Below, piece after piece: positions 6,408-7,435 of a DNA stretch of 7,435 nt. Positions within the stretch are counted from its first letter, which is position 1. Each line of letters begins with the position of its first letter. The position numbers and the translations under genes are program-made. The stretch comes from Pseudomonadota bacterium. Lineage in GTDB: Bacteria; Pseudomonadota; Gammaproteobacteria; Steroidobacterales; Steroidobacteraceae. The stretch is from the NCBI GenBank assembly GCA_023428645.1, contig JAEYXD010000098.1, forward strand, positions 1 to 7,435, given 5' to 3'. A model generated the notes under the pieces. The model searched no databases. It had not been told where the DNA came from and saw nothing but the letters and a program-made list of their open reading frames with translations.

Positions 6408-7432
6408 TCGGCGTCCTCGTTCTCCCGGTCTACATCCGTGCGCCGCATGCGGCGCACGAGCTCATCGAGCTGATGAAAGCGCGCGGCATTCTTGCGGAAA
6501 CGCGCGGCTTCGTCGACCGTGAGACTGCCCGAGTACATCCCGGGCTTGCGAATGCTCGTCGAAACGAAGGATTTGCCGGTGACGGCGACATCGTCGCAGA
6601 TCGTGAGCTGACCGCCGATTCCGACCTGTCCGCCGATCATGCAGCGCTCACCGACCGTCGTGCTGCCAGCGATGCCCGACTGCCCCGCCATGACAGTGTG
6701 CGCACCGACATGTACGTTGTGCGCGATGTGCACCTGATTGTCGAGCTTCACGCCATCGCCGATCACCGTGTCTTCGATCGCGCCGCGGTCGATCGTGCAC
6801 TTGGCGCCGATCTCGACGTCATTGCCGACACGGACCGTGCCGACCTGCGGGATCTTCACCCACGTGCCGCGGTCCGGCGCGAAACCGAAGCCGTCGGAGC
6901 CGAGCACGACCCCGGCATGCACGAGCCCGCGTTCGCCGATCACGACCTCGGGATAGACCGTGACGTTCGCGACGAGCCGCGTATCGGCGGCGATGCGCGC
7001 GCCGCGCATGACGACGCAGCCGGGCCCGATCACGACTCGGGCGCCGAGCACGACATCCGCCTCGATGACGGCGTGCGGCCCGATCGAGGCGGTCGGATCG
7101 ATCGTCGCCGCAGCATCGACCGTCGCGCTGGCATGGCGACCCGGCGCCGCGACGGGCGGCGGGTACAGGACCGCTGCAATGCGAGCGTAGGTGGCATACG
7201 GATTCGCGGCGAGCAACGCGGCGCCGGGCGCCGCATCCGCGTACTTGGGATCGAGGACGACCGCGCCGGCGCGCGTTACGCTCAGGTAACGCTTGTAGCG
7301 CGGGTTCGCGAGAAACGTGATCGATTCAGGATCCGCGTGCTCGATCGTCGCGACGCGCGCGATACGCACCTCAGGATCACCCTTGAGCGTACAACCGAAG
7401 CGGACGGCGAGCTCGCCGAGTGTGATCGTCAT
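6404..7432 (-). CDS. lpxD: UDP-3-O-(3-hydroxyacyl)glucosamine N-acyltransferase
   Basis: Third step of lipid A synthesis: transfers a second (R)-3-hydroxyacyl chain from ACP to the 2-amino group of UDP-3-O-acylglucosamine in the cytoplasm. The 342 residues match E. coli LpxD (341). An N-terminal uridine-binding domain (about 1-98, with ITFLANPRYKRYL at 38-50 and NPYATYARIA at 77-86) is followed by a left-handed beta-helix of hexapeptide repeats (about 100-290) and a C-terminal helix (DEAARFRKNAARFHQLDELVRRMRR). The catalytic histidine is H238 in HIAHNV (E. coli H239). At the position of E. coli H276 (GHMEICD) this protein has Q275 (GQLTICD), a substitution worth noting. MTITLGELA fits the family N-terminus, so the ATG at 7432 is probably the true start, but only 3 bases lie upstream and an earlier start cannot be excluded. 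The stop overlaps the fabZ start as ATGA. In relatives skp/ompH and bamA lie upstream. Confidence 0.97.
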   Translation of the reverse strand: MTITLGELAVRFGCTLKGDPEVRIARVATIEHADPESITFLANPRYKRYLSVTRAGAVVLDPKYADAAPGAALLAANPYATYARIAAVLYPPPVAAPGRHASATVDAAATIDPTASIGPHAVIEADVVLGARVVIGPGCVVMRGARIAADTRLVANVTVYPEVVIGERGLVHAGVVLGSDGFGFAPDRGTWVKIPQVGTVRVGNDVEIGAKCTIDRGAIEDTVIGDGVKLDNQVHIAHNVHVGAHTVMAGQSGIAGSTTVGERCMIGGQVGIGGQLTICDDVAVTGKSFVSTSIRKPGMYSGSLTVDEAARFRKNAARFHQLDELVRRMRRTDVDRENEDAE

Positions 7433-7435
7433 GGT

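Noticed and set aside
1..7435. Undescribed defence, mobile or biosynthetic system
   Set aside because: Every base apart from a 20-base and a 4-base spacer and the outermost edge bases is covered by six recognisable housekeeping genes in a well-known order. There is no transposase, integrase, tRNA, CRISPR-like array or unknown coding gene.

Overview
The window is a stretch of GC-rich chromosomal core DNA from a Gram-negative bacterium. All six genes lie on the minus strand. Reading 5'->3' on that strand (from high to low coordinates) the order is lpxD, fabZ, lpxA, lpxB, rnhB, dnaE. This is the classic gammaproteobacterial lipid A / replication cluster, which in relatives is usually preceded by bamA-skp and followed by accA. 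Gene order, the DnaE protein (very close in layout to E. coli Pol III alpha, including an internal clamp-binding QNDMF motif) and the high GC content point to a gammaproteobacterium, perhaps a deep-branching, high-GC lineage such as the Xanthomonadales/Nevskiales/Steroidobacter area. The family-level placement is a guess.

Layout: lpxD (7432-6404) probably starts within the window, 3 bases from its right edge. fabZ (6407-5952) follows with a 4-base ATGA overlap. lpxA (5931-5143) comes after a 20-base spacer. lpxB (5146-3941) overlaps lpxA by ATGA, rnhB (3944-3204) overlaps lpxB by ATGA, and dnaE (from 3199) starts 4 bases after the rnhB stop and runs off the left edge, lacking roughly its last 90-100 codons. 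No intergenic gap exceeds 20 bases, so this looks like one polycistronic, translationally coupled unit. I see no internal promoter, terminator, RNA gene, mobile gene or CRISPR.

Function: FabZ works in fatty acid elongation on (3R)-hydroxyacyl-ACP, the same pool LpxA and LpxD draw from. LpxA puts the first acyl chain on UDP-GlcNAc, LpxD the second (after LpxC, not here), and LpxB joins two acylated sugars into the lipid A disaccharide. RnhB removes RNA from DNA, and DnaE is the replicative polymerase subunit.

I found no new system. The points worth a second look are small: a GC-rich palindromic repeat embedded in the 3' end of rnhB and translated as a C-terminal tail; an Asn at the LpxA acyl-length ruler position; a Gln in place of a conserved His in LpxD; an unusual mix of kept and lost metal ligands in the DnaE PHP domain; and a 7-base homopolymer in lpxB.
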